From Kitasatospora sp. NBC_00315 (GTDB lineage: Bacteria; Actinomycetota; Actinomycetes; Streptomycetales; Streptomycetaceae): a stretch of 64,000 nucleotides of DNA. Below the pieces are notes generated by a model that made no database searches, had not been told where the DNA came from, and saw only the letters and a program-made list of their open reading frames with translations. A program made the translations under genes and the position numbers. Numbering within the stretch: position 1 is the first letter of the stretch; each line of letters opens with the position of its first letter. Shown piece by piece: positions 16,917-25,187 of this stretch. The stretch covers positions 4,774,001-4,838,000 of the forward strand of contig NZ_CP108025.1 in NCBI RefSeq assembly GCF_041435095.1, written 5' to 3'.

Positions 16917-17564
16917 GTGAGCTACGACCTGGTGATCTTCGACAATGACGGTGTGCTCGTGGACAGCGAGCCGATCGCGAACCGGCTGCTGGCCGAGTAC
17001 CTGACCGAACTGGGCTTCCCGACCACGGTCGAGGACTCCTACCGGGACTTCATGGGCACGGCCGCCCACCGGGTGCACGACGTGATCGGCGAGCGGCACG
17101 GCGCGACCCTGCCCGAGGGTTTCGACGAGCTGTTCCACGCCCGGGTCTTCGGGGCCTTCGAGACCGAACTCACCGCCGTCCGGGGCGCGGAGCAGCTGCT
17201 GAAGGACCTCCGGCAGCGCTCCGTGCCGTACTGCCTGGCGTCCTCCGCCCACCACGAGTGGATCCGCACCGCCCTCGGCCTGACCGGGCTGCGCGGGTAC
17301 TTCGACGAGGACCGGATCTTCAGCGCCCAGGACGTCGGGGTCGGCAAGCCGGCTCCCGACCTCTTCCTGCACGCGGCCCGCACCCTGGGGGTCGACCCGA
17401 GCCGCTGCCTGGTGGTCGAGGACAGCGTCAACGGCGTCCTGGCGGCCCGCGCCGCCGGTATGGACGTGTACGGGCACACCGCGCTCACCGACCCGGCGAA
17501 GCTCGCCGCGGCCGGGGCCACCGGGCTGATCTCCGGGCTGTCCCAGGTCGGCGCCCTGCTCTGA
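16917..17564 (+). CDS. HAD-superfamily hydrolase (beta-phosphoglucomutase-like subfamily)
   Basis: 215 residues. Motif I is LVIFDNDGVLVDSEPIA with the nucleophilic and acid/base Asp; motif II Ser lies in CLASSAH; motif III/IV are VGKPAPDLFLHAA and CLVVEDSVNGVLAARAAGM. The helical cap lies between motif I and II. Members are sugar-phosphate phosphatases or phosphoglucomutases; the exact substrate is not evident. It starts 9 bp after proC, probably from its own leaderless promoter. Confidence 0.85.
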   Translation: MSYDLVIFDNDGVLVDSEPIANRLLAEYLTELGFPTTVEDSYRDFMGTAAHRVHDVIGERHGATLPEGFDELFHARVFGAFETELTAVRGAEQLLKDLRQRSVPYCLASSAHHEWIRTALGLTGLRGYFDEDRIFSAQDVGVGKPAPDLFLHAARTLGVDPSRCLVVEDSVNGVLAARAAGMDVYGHTALTDPAKLAAAGATGLISGLSQVGALL

Positions 17565-17571
17565 GGCTGCC

Positions 17572-17611
17572 GCGGCGGGCGGGCGGCGCACCGCCGTCGC
17601 CCGCCCGCCGC
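17572..17611 (+). terminator. Strong hairpin after HAD gene
   Basis: A perfect 14-bp stem (GCGGCGGGCGGGCG / CGCCCGCCCGCCGC) with a 12-nt loop, 8 bp after the stop. Confidence 0.75.
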
Positions 17612-17763
17612 GCCGCGCCACCTGCGGGGACACCACGCCGCCCGCGAGGAGAACGGGACGCCCGCGGGCCGCCGTGATCGCGGGCCCGGACCCCTCCCCA
17701 AAACCCGCCGCACCGCCTACGCTCTCGCCAACATCGACATACCGGTCAGTAGCGAGGACCCGC

Positions 17764-18960
17764 ATGAGCACCGACGTACCGGACCGGCTGCGCCGGGCCC
17801 GCGCGGCCCTGGCCGTGAGCTTCCTCCTCCAGGGCGCCACCTTCGCGCTGCTGGTCACCTGCATCCCCGAGATCCAGGACCGGTACGGGCTCAGCGACGG
17901 CCTGCTGCCGGTGTTCCTCGCCGCCGTGCCGATCCTGGCGGGGGTCGGCTCGATCGCCTCGGAGGGGCTGGCCGAGCGGACCAGCGCCCGCGCCGTCCTG
18001 CGGGTCGTCCAGCCGCTGCTCTGTCTCACCCTGGCCGCCGTCGGCCTGGGCGGCACGCTCTGGCAGCTCGCCCTCGCACTCGGCGCGTTCGGCCTGCTGG
18101 TCGGCGCGCTGGACGCCAGCATGAACATGCTCGGGGTCGGCCTGCAGCTCCGCTACGGGCGCTCGATCATGCTCGGCTTCCACGCCGCCTTCAGCCTGGG
18201 CGGCATCCTCGGCGCGGCGGTCGCGGGCATCGGCTCGCACTACGGTCTCGGCCTGCCCGCCCTCTTCGGCGGCGCCGCCGCCGTGCTGATCCCGCTGGCC
18301 CTGCTGGCCGGCACCCGGTTCGCAGGGCGGGCCGAACTCGGCGACGCCGTCCGGGAGGCCGGCGAGGCCGCCGCCCGCTCGATCCCGTGGCGCCCGCTGC
18401 TGCCGCTCTGCCTGGCGATGGCGGTCGCCTACATCGCGGACGCCTCGGTCTCCAACTACAGCGTCAAGTACCTCGCCGACGGGCTGGGCAGCCCGAACGA
18501 CGTGGCCAAGCTCTCCTACCTCGGCTACATGGTCGCGATGCTGCTCGGCCGCACCCTGGGGGACCGCGTGGTGCAGCGCTGGGGCGCCGTCCCGGTGGTC
18601 CGCCTCGGGGCGGCGCTGGCGGCCCTCGGCTTCGCCCTGGCCGCCGCCGCGCCCGGCGCCTGGGCGGGCATCGCCGCCTTCACCGTCCTCGGGTTCGGGA
18701 TCTGCGCGATCATCCCGCAGGTCTTCGCGGCGGGCGGCCGCCTCTTCCCGGACGACTCGGACGCGGCGGTGGCCCGGCTCAACCTCTTCAACTACGTCGG
18801 CTTCCTGATCGGCTCCCCGCTGGTCGGTGCGATCGCCGACGCCAGTTCCTACCGCTGGGCGCTGCTCGCGCCGATGGTGCTGGTGCTGGCGGTGATCCCG
18901 CTGGCCGGCCACTTCGCACCGGCGCCGGTGGCCGTCCGGCCGTCGGTCGAGGTGCCCTGA
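17764..18960 (+). CDS. Major facilitator superfamily transporter
   Basis: 398 residues with about 12 hydrophobic segments. The N-terminal half has AVSFLLQGATFALLVTCIPE and a degenerate motif-A loop; the sequence DASMNMLGVGLQLRYGRSIMLGFHAAFSLGG is typical of sugar/drug MFS proteins of the FucP-related type. The second half contains SYLGYMVAMLLGRTLGDRVV. Acts in the cytoplasmic membrane; substrate unknown. The ATG at 17764 is preceded by GAGGA. Alternative upstream in-frame starts exist up to 17674 but add a non-membrane tail. Confidence 0.85.
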   Translation: MSTDVPDRLRRARAALAVSFLLQGATFALLVTCIPEIQDRYGLSDGLLPVFLAAVPILAGVGSIASEGLAERTSARAVLRVVQPLLCLTLAAVGLGGTLWQLALALGAFGLLVGALDASMNMLGVGLQLRYGRSIMLGFHAAFSLGGILGAAVAGIGSHYGLGLPALFGGAAAVLIPLALLAGTRFAGRAELGDAVREAGEAAARSIPWRPLLPLCLAMAVAYIADASVSNYSVKYLADGLGSPNDVAKLSYLGYMVAMLLGRTLGDRVVQRWGAVPVVRLGAALAALGFALAAAAPGAWAGIAAFTVLGFGICAIIPQVFAAGGRLFPDDSDAAVARLNLFNYVGFLIGSPLVGAIADASSYRWALLAPMVLVLAVIPLAGHFAPAPVAVRPSVEVP

Positions 18961-19004
18961 GCGGGCCGGCGGACCCGTCGCGGCGGCCGCCGGGCCCCAC
19001 CCAC

Positions 19005-19010
19005 TACCGT
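19005..19010 (+). promoter_or_regulatory. -10 element for leaderless acuC
   Basis: TACCGT, exactly 7 nt before the ATG at 19018. The intervening GGAGG is too close to the start to act as a ribosome site. Confidence 0.5.
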
Positions 19011-19017
19011 GGAGGCC

Positions 19018-20214
19018 ATGCCCGACGTCGAGCGTGACACCCCCTGCGGCCTGCACCTCTTCTGGGACGAGGCCGTCACGAGCTACGACTTCGGCCCCGG
19101 CCACCCGATGGACCCGACCCGCCTCGCGCTCACCATGCGCCTCGCGGAGTCGCTCGGGCTGGCCACCGGCCCGGGCGTCACCGTCCGGGCCGCGCCGGCG
19201 GCCGGGGACTCCACGCTCGGGCTGGTGCACACCCGGGAGTACGTCGCGGCGGTGAAGCACGCGGCGGCCCACCCCGGGGAGTGCGACCCCCGGCACGGTC
19301 TGGGCACCGACGACAACTGGTCCTTCCCGGCCCTGCACACGGCCTCCGCGCTGATCGCCGGGCAGTCGGTGGCGGCGGCCGAGGCGGTCTGGCGCGCCGA
19401 GACCCCGCACGCGGTGAACTTCGCCGGCGGGCTGCACCACGCGATGCCCGGCCAGGCGTCCGGCTTCTGCGTCTACAACGACGCCGCGCTCGCCGTCGCC
19501 CGGCTGCTCGAACTCGGCGCCGAGCGGGTCGCGTACGTGGACGTGGACGTGCACCACGGGGACGGCGTCCAGCAGGCGTTCTGGGACGACCCCCGGGTGC
19601 TCACCGTCTCCGTGCACGAGCACCCCGCCACGCTCTTCCCGCAGACCGGCTGGTCCAGTGAGACCGGCGGTCCGGGCGCCCCCGGCAGCGCCGCCAACCT
19701 GCCGGTGCCGGCCGGCACCGGCGACGCCGGCTGGCTGCGCGCCTTCCACGCGCTGGTGCCCGACCTGCTGGCGGCGTTCCGCCCGCAGGTGCTGGTGACC
19801 CAGCACGGCGCGGACACCCACGTCGAGGACCCGCTCGCCCACCTCGCCGTCAGCCTGGACGCCCAGCGGCACGTCGCCGAGCAGCTGCACGAGCTGGCCC
19901 ACCGGCACGCCGACGGCCGCTGGATCGCCCTCGGCGGCGGCGGGTACGCGGTGGTGGACGTCGTCCCCCGGGCCTGGACCCACCTGGTGGCCACCGCCGC
20001 CGGCCGCCCGGTCGACCCGGCCACCGAGACCCCGCCGCAGTGGCGCGAGGAGGTCTACCGCCGGACCCGCCGGCAGGGCCCGCTGCGGATGACCGACGGC
20101 GCCGCCGCCGGCTGGCGCGACTTCGACGACGGGTACGACCCGGCCGACCGCCTCGACCAGGCGATCCTGGCCGCCCGCAAGGCGGTGTTCCCGCACCACG
20201 GCCTGCTGCCGTGA
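19018..20214 (+). CDS. acuC: Acetoin utilisation protein AcuC / class I histone deacetylase-like
   Basis: 398 residues of the arginase-deacetylase fold. GLHHAMPGQASGFCVYND holds the tandem active-site His, YVDVDVHHGDGVQQAFWDD the zinc Asp and His, and QHGADTHVEDPL the second zinc Asp. LGGGGYAVVDVVPRAW near the C-terminus carries the Gly-rich loop and active-site residue. AcuC homologues deacetylate acetyl-CoA synthetase, so a lysine-deacetylase role in the cytoplasm is likely. Start chosen at the ATG after TACCGT; a second ATG at 19009 is in frame. Confidence 0.9.
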   Translation: MPDVERDTPCGLHLFWDEAVTSYDFGPGHPMDPTRLALTMRLAESLGLATGPGVTVRAAPAAGDSTLGLVHTREYVAAVKHAAAHPGECDPRHGLGTDDNWSFPALHTASALIAGQSVAAAEAVWRAETPHAVNFAGGLHHAMPGQASGFCVYNDAALAVARLLELGAERVAYVDVDVHHGDGVQQAFWDDPRVLTVSVHEHPATLFPQTGWSSETGGPGAPGSAANLPVPAGTGDAGWLRAFHALVPDLLAAFRPQVLVTQHGADTHVEDPLAHLAVSLDAQRHVAEQLHELAHRHADGRWIALGGGGYAVVDVVPRAWTHLVATAAGRPVDPATETPPQWREEVYRRTRRQGPLRMTDGAAAGWRDFDDGYDPADRLDQAILAARKAVFPHHGLLP

Positions 20215-20218
20215 CCCG

Positions 20219-20238
20219 GCCCGGGCGTGCGCCCGGGC
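20219..20238 (+). terminator. Hairpin after acuC
   Basis: GCCCGGGCG and CGCCCGGGC form a perfect 9-bp palindromic stem, 4 bp after the stop. Confidence 0.6.
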
Positions 20239-20683
20239 CTGCGCACGGGGCGGCGCCCCGCGGGCGCGCACGGGCCGTGCGCCGGGGCGACTGCGCCGGG
20301 CCGTCGTTCGTGCGCGGTGCGTGCTTCCGTGCGCCCCTCCGCCGCGACCGGGCCGGCGCGGCGGACTCCTCCTGATCCGGCGGGCCCCGGCCCCCGTGCT
20401 CCACGACGGCCCCCGAGCGCCCGGATCGGGCACCGGAGTCAGCGAATCCGCACGCGGCAAGGCCCCTCCGTGTACCACCGGACGGCACGTCCGCGCGGCC
20501 CGGCTGCGACAGACCGCCGAGTGACTACGTACTGCAACGGGCGGATCTCGCACCGTACGAGCGGAGGGCTCCCCCCTCTTCCCACTGGTACCACCCTTAA
20601 CTACTCTGGGGATACACGTGTGCCGGTGGAGTCACCGGAGGGGAAGCCGGTGCCTTGCACACGGGTAAGGGTCGGGTGAGGTC
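20239..20683. other. Intergenic region upstream of excisionase-like regulator
   Basis: No supportable gene is seen. The first 150 bp are extremely G+C-rich with further short dyads; the last 130 bp are lower in G+C (near 20520-20640, including a stretch reading CCCTTAACTACTCTGGGG) and presumably hold the promoter of the regulator at 20684. Confidence 0.5.
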
Positions 20684-20893
20684 ATGAGTTCCGGCGAACG
20701 CCCCCTGCAGGAGGTCGTCTTCCTGACCGTGGCGGAGGTTGCCTCGGTCATGCGGGTGTCCAAGATGACGGTGTACCGGTTGGTGCACAGCGGAGAACTG
20801 CCGGCCATCCGGGTCGGCCGTTCCTTCCGGGTCCCCCAGCAGGCGGTCCACGAGTACCTCAAGGAGTCCTACGTGCGGCTCGAGAGCGCGTAG
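20684..20893 (+). CDS. Excisionase-family (MerR-like wHTH) DNA-binding protein
   Basis: 69 residues, nearly all one winged-helix domain: LTVAEVASVMRVSKMTVYRLVHSG and LPAIRVGRSFRVPQQAVHEYL. This is the helix-turn-helix_17 / excisionase fold. Despite the family name there is no integrase or attachment site near it; it is a chromosomal regulator. In S. coelicolor the same gene precedes the bS22 gene and, as I recall, is called bdtA and linked to development. Its position before bS22, bldN and rsbN is conserved, which supports that identification. Confidence 0.88.
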   Translation: MSSGERPLQEVVFLTVAEVASVMRVSKMTVYRLVHSGELPAIRVGRSFRVPQQAVHEYLKESYVRLESA

Positions 20894-21082
20894 CGCGCAA
20901 CGGTGGGGGCGGGCCCGTAGCCAGCGGGTCCCGCGCCCGTTCGCCGCAGATTTCCCGCGAGTTTCCCGGCACTCGGGAGCACGATTACGGCGCAGGGCGT
21001 ACGGAAGGTAGGCTAGGGCCTCCGTCAGTCGTATGGACTCCGTCTCACACGGACGAGAGTCTCAGTGAGCGAGGGTTGTTCC

Positions 21083-21181
21083 GTGGGCTCTGTCATCAAG
21101 AAGCGTCGCAAGCGTATGGCCAAGAAGAAGCACCGCAAGCTTCTCAAGCGCACTCGCGTTCAGCGTCGCAACAAGAAGTAA
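21083..21181 (+). CDS. Small ribosomal protein bS22 / AURKAIP1-COX24-domain protein
   Basis: Only 32 residues: it begins MGSVIKKRRKRMAKKKHRK and ends RVQRRNKK, with more than half Lys or Arg. It is nearly identical to actinobacterial bS22, a small-subunit ribosomal protein seen in mycobacterial ribosomes, and to the AURKAIP1/COX24 C-terminal domain of mitoribosomes. GTG start with GAGGG about 10 nt upstream. Codons avoid the extreme third-position G+C of its neighbours less strictly, with many AAG and CGT/CGC. It stands alone, 190 bp after the excisionase-like gene. Confidence 0.92.
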   Translation: MGSVIKKRRKRMAKKKHRKLLKRTRVQRRNKK

Positions 21182-21216
21182 GCCCTACGGCTGCGCTCTG
21201 CGTGCCTGGTGCTTTC

Positions 21217-21248
21217 CTGCCCGTCCCGGCCTCGGCCGGGGCGGGCAG
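21217..21248 (+). terminator. bS22 terminator hairpin
   Basis: CTGCCCGTCCCGGCC pairs with GGCCGGGGCGGGCAG, a 15-bp stem with one G-U pair and a 2-nt nominal loop, preceded by CTTTC. Confidence 0.75.
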
Positions 21249-21446
21249 TGCCGTTTCCGGGGCGCTCCGGTGCCCGGGCCGGTGCCGACGCGCGGCAGGC
21301 GTCACCGCCCCGCGGCGGACCCTGCTTCGAGGCGGCGGCGATTGCGCGTGTGCCGGGACACTCGTCCGCAACGCGGGCGCGGTACGGTGCACGCAGGTAG
21401 GGCGGTGTGAGGCCGGACGCATCCGGCCGAGGAGGGTGCAGTCAGC

Positions 21447-22568
21447 GTGGGCAAGGTCGTGCTCGTCACCGGCGTGGCACGGCATCTCGGTGCCCGCTTC
21501 GTCGCGGAGATCCGTCGGCGTCCCGACGTCGACCTGGTGGTCGGCGTCGACGTGCAGCCACCCCGTGACCCGGTGGTCGATCCGCCCGGACGGGCGGCCG
21601 ACCACCGCTTCGAGCGACTGGACCTGCGGCGTCCGGCGGTCGCCCGGGTGATCGCCGAGTACCAGGTCGACACGGTGGTGCATCTCAACGTCAGCGCGAC
21701 CGGTCCGGGGCGGGCCGGCCGCAGCGCCGTCAAGGAGTCGAACGTCATCGGCACCATGCAGCTGCTGGGTGCCTGCCAGAAGGCGCCCGGGCTGCGCCGC
21801 CTGGTGGTGAAGTCGACCACCGGCGTGTACGGCTCCGCGCCCCGCGACCCCGCCGTCTTCGGCGAGCGGATGCAGCCCAAGAACCTGCCGAGCGGCGGCT
21901 TCGCCAAGGACGCGGCCGAGGTCGAGGGGTACGTCCGGGGGTTCGCCCGGCGCCGCCCGGACGTCGCGGTGAGCGTGCTGCGGTTCGCCAACATCGTCGG
22001 CCCGGTGGGTGACACCCCGCTCTGCGAGTACTTCGCGCTGCCGGTGCTGCCCACCGTGCTGGGCCACGACCCGCGGCTGCAGTTCGTCCACGAGGACGAC
22101 GCGATCGAGGTGCTTTGCCGGGCCGCCGTGGAGCCGGTCAGGGGCACCAACAACGTCGGGACGTTCAACGTGGCGGGGGAGGGCGTCCTGCTGCTCTCGC
22201 AGTGCGCCCGCCGGCTCGGCCGGCCCACCGTGCCGATGCTCCAGCCGGTGATCGGCTGGGTCGCCGGGCTCGTGCGGCAGACCAGGCTCGCGGACTTCTC
22301 GCCGGAGCAGCTGCGGCTGCTGACGCACGGCCGGGTGGTCGACACCACCCAGTTGCGCGAAACCTTCGGGTACCAGCCGCGGTTCACCACGGCGGAGGCG
22401 TTCGGCGACTTCGCCGCCGCCCAGCGGACCGGTCTGCTGCCGCCCGAGCGCCTCACCGCCGTGACCGACCGGCTCGCCGGTCTGCTCGGGTCGCAGGACA
22501 CGGCCGTGCCGTACCCGGCCCGATCCGGCCGGCCGACCCACCCGACACACCCGACCCACAGGAGCTGA
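21447..22568 (+). CDS. NAD-dependent epimerase/dehydratase (SDR family)
   Basis: 373 residues of extended SDR type. The N-terminal dinucleotide motif is VLVTGVARHLGARFVAEI, a TGxxxxxG variant; LVVKSTTGVYGSAPRDP and RFANIVGPVGDTPLCEYFALP follow, and the segment VHEDDAIEVLCRAAV with TFNVAGEGVLLLSQC is typical of actinobacterial epimerases. The usual YxxxK active site is not clear (KDAAEVEGYVR occupies that place), so catalysis may differ. GAGGAGGG precedes the GTG start. It is 7 bp from the acyltransferase gene and probably forms an operon with it, hinting at a lipid or envelope role. Confidence 0.8.
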   Translation: MGKVVLVTGVARHLGARFVAEIRRRPDVDLVVGVDVQPPRDPVVDPPGRAADHRFERLDLRRPAVARVIAEYQVDTVVHLNVSATGPGRAGRSAVKESNVIGTMQLLGACQKAPGLRRLVVKSTTGVYGSAPRDPAVFGERMQPKNLPSGGFAKDAAEVEGYVRGFARRRPDVAVSVLRFANIVGPVGDTPLCEYFALPVLPTVLGHDPRLQFVHEDDAIEVLCRAAVEPVRGTNNVGTFNVAGEGVLLLSQCARRLGRPTVPMLQPVIGWVAGLVRQTRLADFSPEQLRLLTHGRVVDTTQLRETFGYQPRFTTAEAFGDFAAAQRTGLLPPERLTAVTDRLAGLLGSQDTAVPYPARSGRPTHPTHPTHRS

Positions 22569-22575
22569 ACCCGCG

Positions 22576-23583
22576 ATGAGTGCCGCGAGGGAGTACGTGA
22601 CGGGCGAGGCCAAGGTCATCCCGATCGAGTCCGCGCCGAGCTGGAGCGAGGACACCGGGCCGGCGCTCGCCGACCGCCTCGCCGACGCCGTCGGCGGCGC
22701 GCTGGCGGGCCGGCTGGGCCCGGCCGCCACCCGGCTGTTCGGCAAGGGCTGGGAGGACCGGGCGGCGGGCGGCCTGTCCTTCCTGCGCCGCCGGATCACC
22801 GGTGACTACGAGGTCGACGAGTTCGGCTTCGACCGGGAGCTGACCGAGGCGGTGTTCCTCTCCCTGCTGCGGCCGCTCGCGGACAAGTACTTCCGGGTGG
22901 AGGTGCGCGGGATCGAGAACATCCCGGCCGAGGGCGGGGTGCTGATCGTCGCCAACCACTCGGGGACGATCCCGCTGGACGCGCTGATGACCCAGGTCGC
23001 GATCCACGACCACCACCCGCAGCGGCGCCACCTGCGGATGCTCGCCGCCGACCTGGTCTTCGTACTGCCCGGCGTCAACGAGGTGGCCCGCAAGGCCGGG
23101 CACACCCTGGCCTGCAACGAGGACGCCCAGGCGCTGCTGGAGCGCGGCGAGGTGGTGGGCGTCTGGCCGGAGGGCTTCAAGGGCATCGGCAAGCCGTTCG
23201 CCGACCGCTACAAGCTCCAGCGGTTCGGACGCGGCGGGTTCGTGGCGTCCGCGCTCCGGGCCCGGGTGCCGATCGTGCCCTGCTCGATCGTCGGGGCCGA
23301 GGAGACCTACCCGATGATCGGCAACGCCAAGACGCTGGCCCGGCTGCTGGGCCTGCCGTACGTACCGATCACGCCGACCTTTCCCTGGCTCGGGCCGCTG
23401 GGGGCGATCCCGCTGCCGACCAAGTGGACGATCCAGTTCGGCGAGCCGATCGCGACCGACAGCCACCCGCCGGAGGCGGCCGACGACCCGATGCTGGTCT
23501 TCGACCTGACCGACGAGGTCCGCGAGACCATCCAGCACACGCTCTACCAGCTGCTGGTGCAGCGCCGCTCGGTCTTCTTCTGA
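22576..23583 (+). CDS. Lysophospholipid acyltransferase family protein (PlsC-like)
   Basis: 335 residues. The acyltransferase block I is IVANHSGTIPLDALM (HxxxxD), block III is GVWPEGFKGIGKPF, and block IV is VPIVPCSIVGAEETYP. The fold transfers acyl chains to lysophosphatidic acid or a related acceptor at the membrane surface. The 110-residue N-terminal extension is typical of the actinobacterial branch. It follows the SDR gene closely, so both may act on one lipid. Confidence 0.87.
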   Translation: MSAAREYVTGEAKVIPIESAPSWSEDTGPALADRLADAVGGALAGRLGPAATRLFGKGWEDRAAGGLSFLRRRITGDYEVDEFGFDRELTEAVFLSLLRPLADKYFRVEVRGIENIPAEGGVLIVANHSGTIPLDALMTQVAIHDHHPQRRHLRMLAADLVFVLPGVNEVARKAGHTLACNEDAQALLERGEVVGVWPEGFKGIGKPFADRYKLQRFGRGGFVASALRARVPIVPCSIVGAEETYPMIGNAKTLARLLGLPYVPITPTFPWLGPLGAIPLPTKWTIQFGEPIATDSHPPEAADDPMLVFDLTDEVRETIQHTLYQLLVQRRSVFF

Positions 23584-23586
23584 GCC

Positions 23587-23649
23587 CGGCTGCTCCCGGG
23601 ACGGCTTCTCCCGGGACCGGCTTCTTGCGGGACCGGCTTCTCCCGGGAC
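23587..23649. repeat. Four tandem copies of a 16-bp unit
   Basis: The unit CGGCTTCTCCCGGGAC occurs at 23587 (one change), 23602, 23618 (two changes) and 23634, directly after the acyltransferase stop. Each copy contains the CCCGGG palindrome. It looks like a local duplication in non-coding DNA. Confidence 0.75.
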
Positions 23650-23654
23650 CGGAA

Positions 23655-23693
23655 ACGGCCGTGGGCCCGGGCGATGCCCGGGCCCACGGCCGT
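23655..23693. terminator. Bidirectional terminator between acyltransferase and rsbN
   Basis: A perfect 18-bp stem (ACGGCCGTGGGCCCGGGC and its complement) with a 3-nt loop GAT lies between two convergent genes. Confidence 0.85.
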
Positions 23694-23704
23694 GACGACG
23701 GGCG

Positions 23705-24928
23705 TCAGCCCAGCTTCAGGCCGGGCAGCAGGCCGGGGATCAGCGGCGGGATGTCGAGGCCCGGCTGGCTGCCGGCCCCCGCGCTCGGTGCCCCGGACGG
23801 CGCGGTCGTCGCCCCGCCCGCGGTGGCGTCCGCGCTCGGCGAGGGCTGGGCCCCGGCGATGCCGTTGGCCAGCCCGTCGACCAGGCCGCCGACCGCGGCC
23901 GGCGGGTTGCCCGGCGTGGCGCTCGGAGTGGTGCCGCCGCTCGCGCCGCCGCCGGCCGAGGGGGACCGGCCCGGAGCACCGGCCGGGCCGCCGCCGCTCG
24001 TGGCCGGGCCGGAGCCGGGGTCGCTCTCGGCGGCCGTGCTCTGCGTCCGGTCGCCGCTCGTCCCCGAGCCGGATCCGCCGCCCTGGCCGGGCTGCTGGGT
24101 CAGGCGCAGGGGCGCGACGTCCTCGCTTATGTCGTCGAACAGCCGGTCGACCCGGCCCGCCTCCTGGGTGAGCTGGACGGGCAGCCGGCCCTGGAGCTCC
24201 GTCCAGCGGCCGTCCTCGCCCGCGGCGAACCCGGCCAGCCTGCGCATCGGATCCAGCGAGCCGTTGCTGCGGTAGACCGAGCGCAGCAGGTCACGGCCCT
24301 TGATGGCCTCGGCGTGCATGTCGTCCAGCGCCCGGCGGACCTGCTCGACCGTGTCCGGGCTGAGCGCGGTCGGCGAACCGCCCCGCCCCATCAGGCCCTG
24401 GGCCTCGCCGAGCCGGTTGGAGGCCTGGTCCAGCAGCAGGGCGCCACGCTCGCTGTCGGAGCCCGCCAGATCCAGCTGAAGGCCCTCCAGGCCGCGCTTC
24501 ATCCCGTACAGGCTGTCCCCGGGGAGGGCGCCCGCGCTCGCGGCGGCGACACCGGCGAAGCTGCCGACGGCGATGCCCGCGACCAGGCCGCCGATCGCGA
24601 ACCGGCGGCTCCAGCGCCCGCGCGGTACGGCCCGGTGGGCCCGACCGCCGCGTTGCCTGGGAACCGTGAGGCCGGCCCCTCTGCCGCTGAAAGCCTGCTC
24701 GAACGCCGCCATCAGCTGAGCGCGTTGGACCGATCGGACCTCGTGGTCCAGCTCGGGACCCGGCATCGCGCCGAGCGAGTCGGCCATGCCGAGCAGACCG
24801 GCCATCGCGTCCCCGCGGCCGGCGGGTCCGTCGGTGGGCCGCGTACCGCCCCGGTGTTCTGCCTGGTGGGCCTCCAGCGCCTCGGCGAAGGCCTTCGCCC
24901 GCCGGTGCTCGAGCACGTTTGCCGTCAC
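23705..24928 (-). CDS. rsbN: Anti-sigma factor RsbN (DUF5667 domain)
   Basis: 407 residues from the GTG at 24928, which follows GGGAGGT. RsbN holds the sigma factor BldN inactive at the membrane. Residues 1-80 are the cytoplasmic sigma-binding part, with helices around AKAFAEALEAHQAEH and RAQLMAAFEQAFSG. One membrane segment (AIGGLVAGIAVGSFAGVAAA) spans about 110-132. The outer part contains the DUF5667 helical domain (LPGDSLYGMKRGLEGLQLDL, LDQASNRLGEAQ) and a long Ser/Gly/Ala-rich tail. It lies downstream of bldN on the same strand, as in S. coelicolor and S. venezuelae, with a sigma-BldN-like promoter in the 259-bp gap. Confidence 0.9.
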   Translation of the reverse strand: MTANVLEHRRAKAFAEALEAHQAEHRGGTRPTDGPAGRGDAMAGLLGMADSLGAMPGPELDHEVRSVQRAQLMAAFEQAFSGRGAGLTVPRQRGGRAHRAVPRGRWSRRFAIGGLVAGIAVGSFAGVAAASAGALPGDSLYGMKRGLEGLQLDLAGSDSERGALLLDQASNRLGEAQGLMGRGGSPTALSPDTVEQVRRALDDMHAEAIKGRDLLRSVYRSNGSLDPMRRLAGFAAGEDGRWTELQGRLPVQLTQEAGRVDRLFDDISEDVAPLRLTQQPGQGGGSGSGTSGDRTQSTAAESDPGSGPATSGGGPAGAPGRSPSAGGGASGGTTPSATPGNPPAAVGGLVDGLANGIAGAQPSPSADATAGGATTAPSGAPSAGAGSQPGLDIPPLIPGLLPGLKLG

Positions 24929-25061
24929 GGGCCGCACCTCCCTTCGTCGTTGTCGACACCCCGGCCGGCCGGACGGTTGCCTCGGCGGGCCAAAGCCACT
25001 CCATCGGGTGATAGGTCGCGATCCGGCTTGACCGTATGCCTGGTGGAGGCTTGCACCCTGG

Positions 25062-25090
25062 CCAACGAGTGGTGCGGGCCGTCGGTTACG
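25062..25090 (-). promoter_or_regulatory. Candidate sigma-BldN promoter of rsbN
   Basis: On the minus strand CGTAAC (25090-25085) is followed after 17 bp by CGTTGG (25067-25062). This is close to the consensus I recall for sigma-BldN (CGTAAC, 16 bp, CGTTGA). It lies 134 bp before the rsbN start. In S. venezuelae rsbN is known to be transcribed by its own sigma factor. Confidence 0.65.
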
Positions 25091-25187
25091 CACGACTGAT
25101 CATCGGACCGACCGTTCACCCGCACGTGTCGGCGGGGCAGCGTCGATGACGGCCCGTCGGATATCCGGCGGGGCGTCGTTCTGCCGC

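Noticed and set aside
20684..20893. Excisionase-like gene as a sign of a prophage or integrative element
   Set aside because: No integrase, attachment site or direct repeats; the gene has a conserved chromosomal place before bS22.
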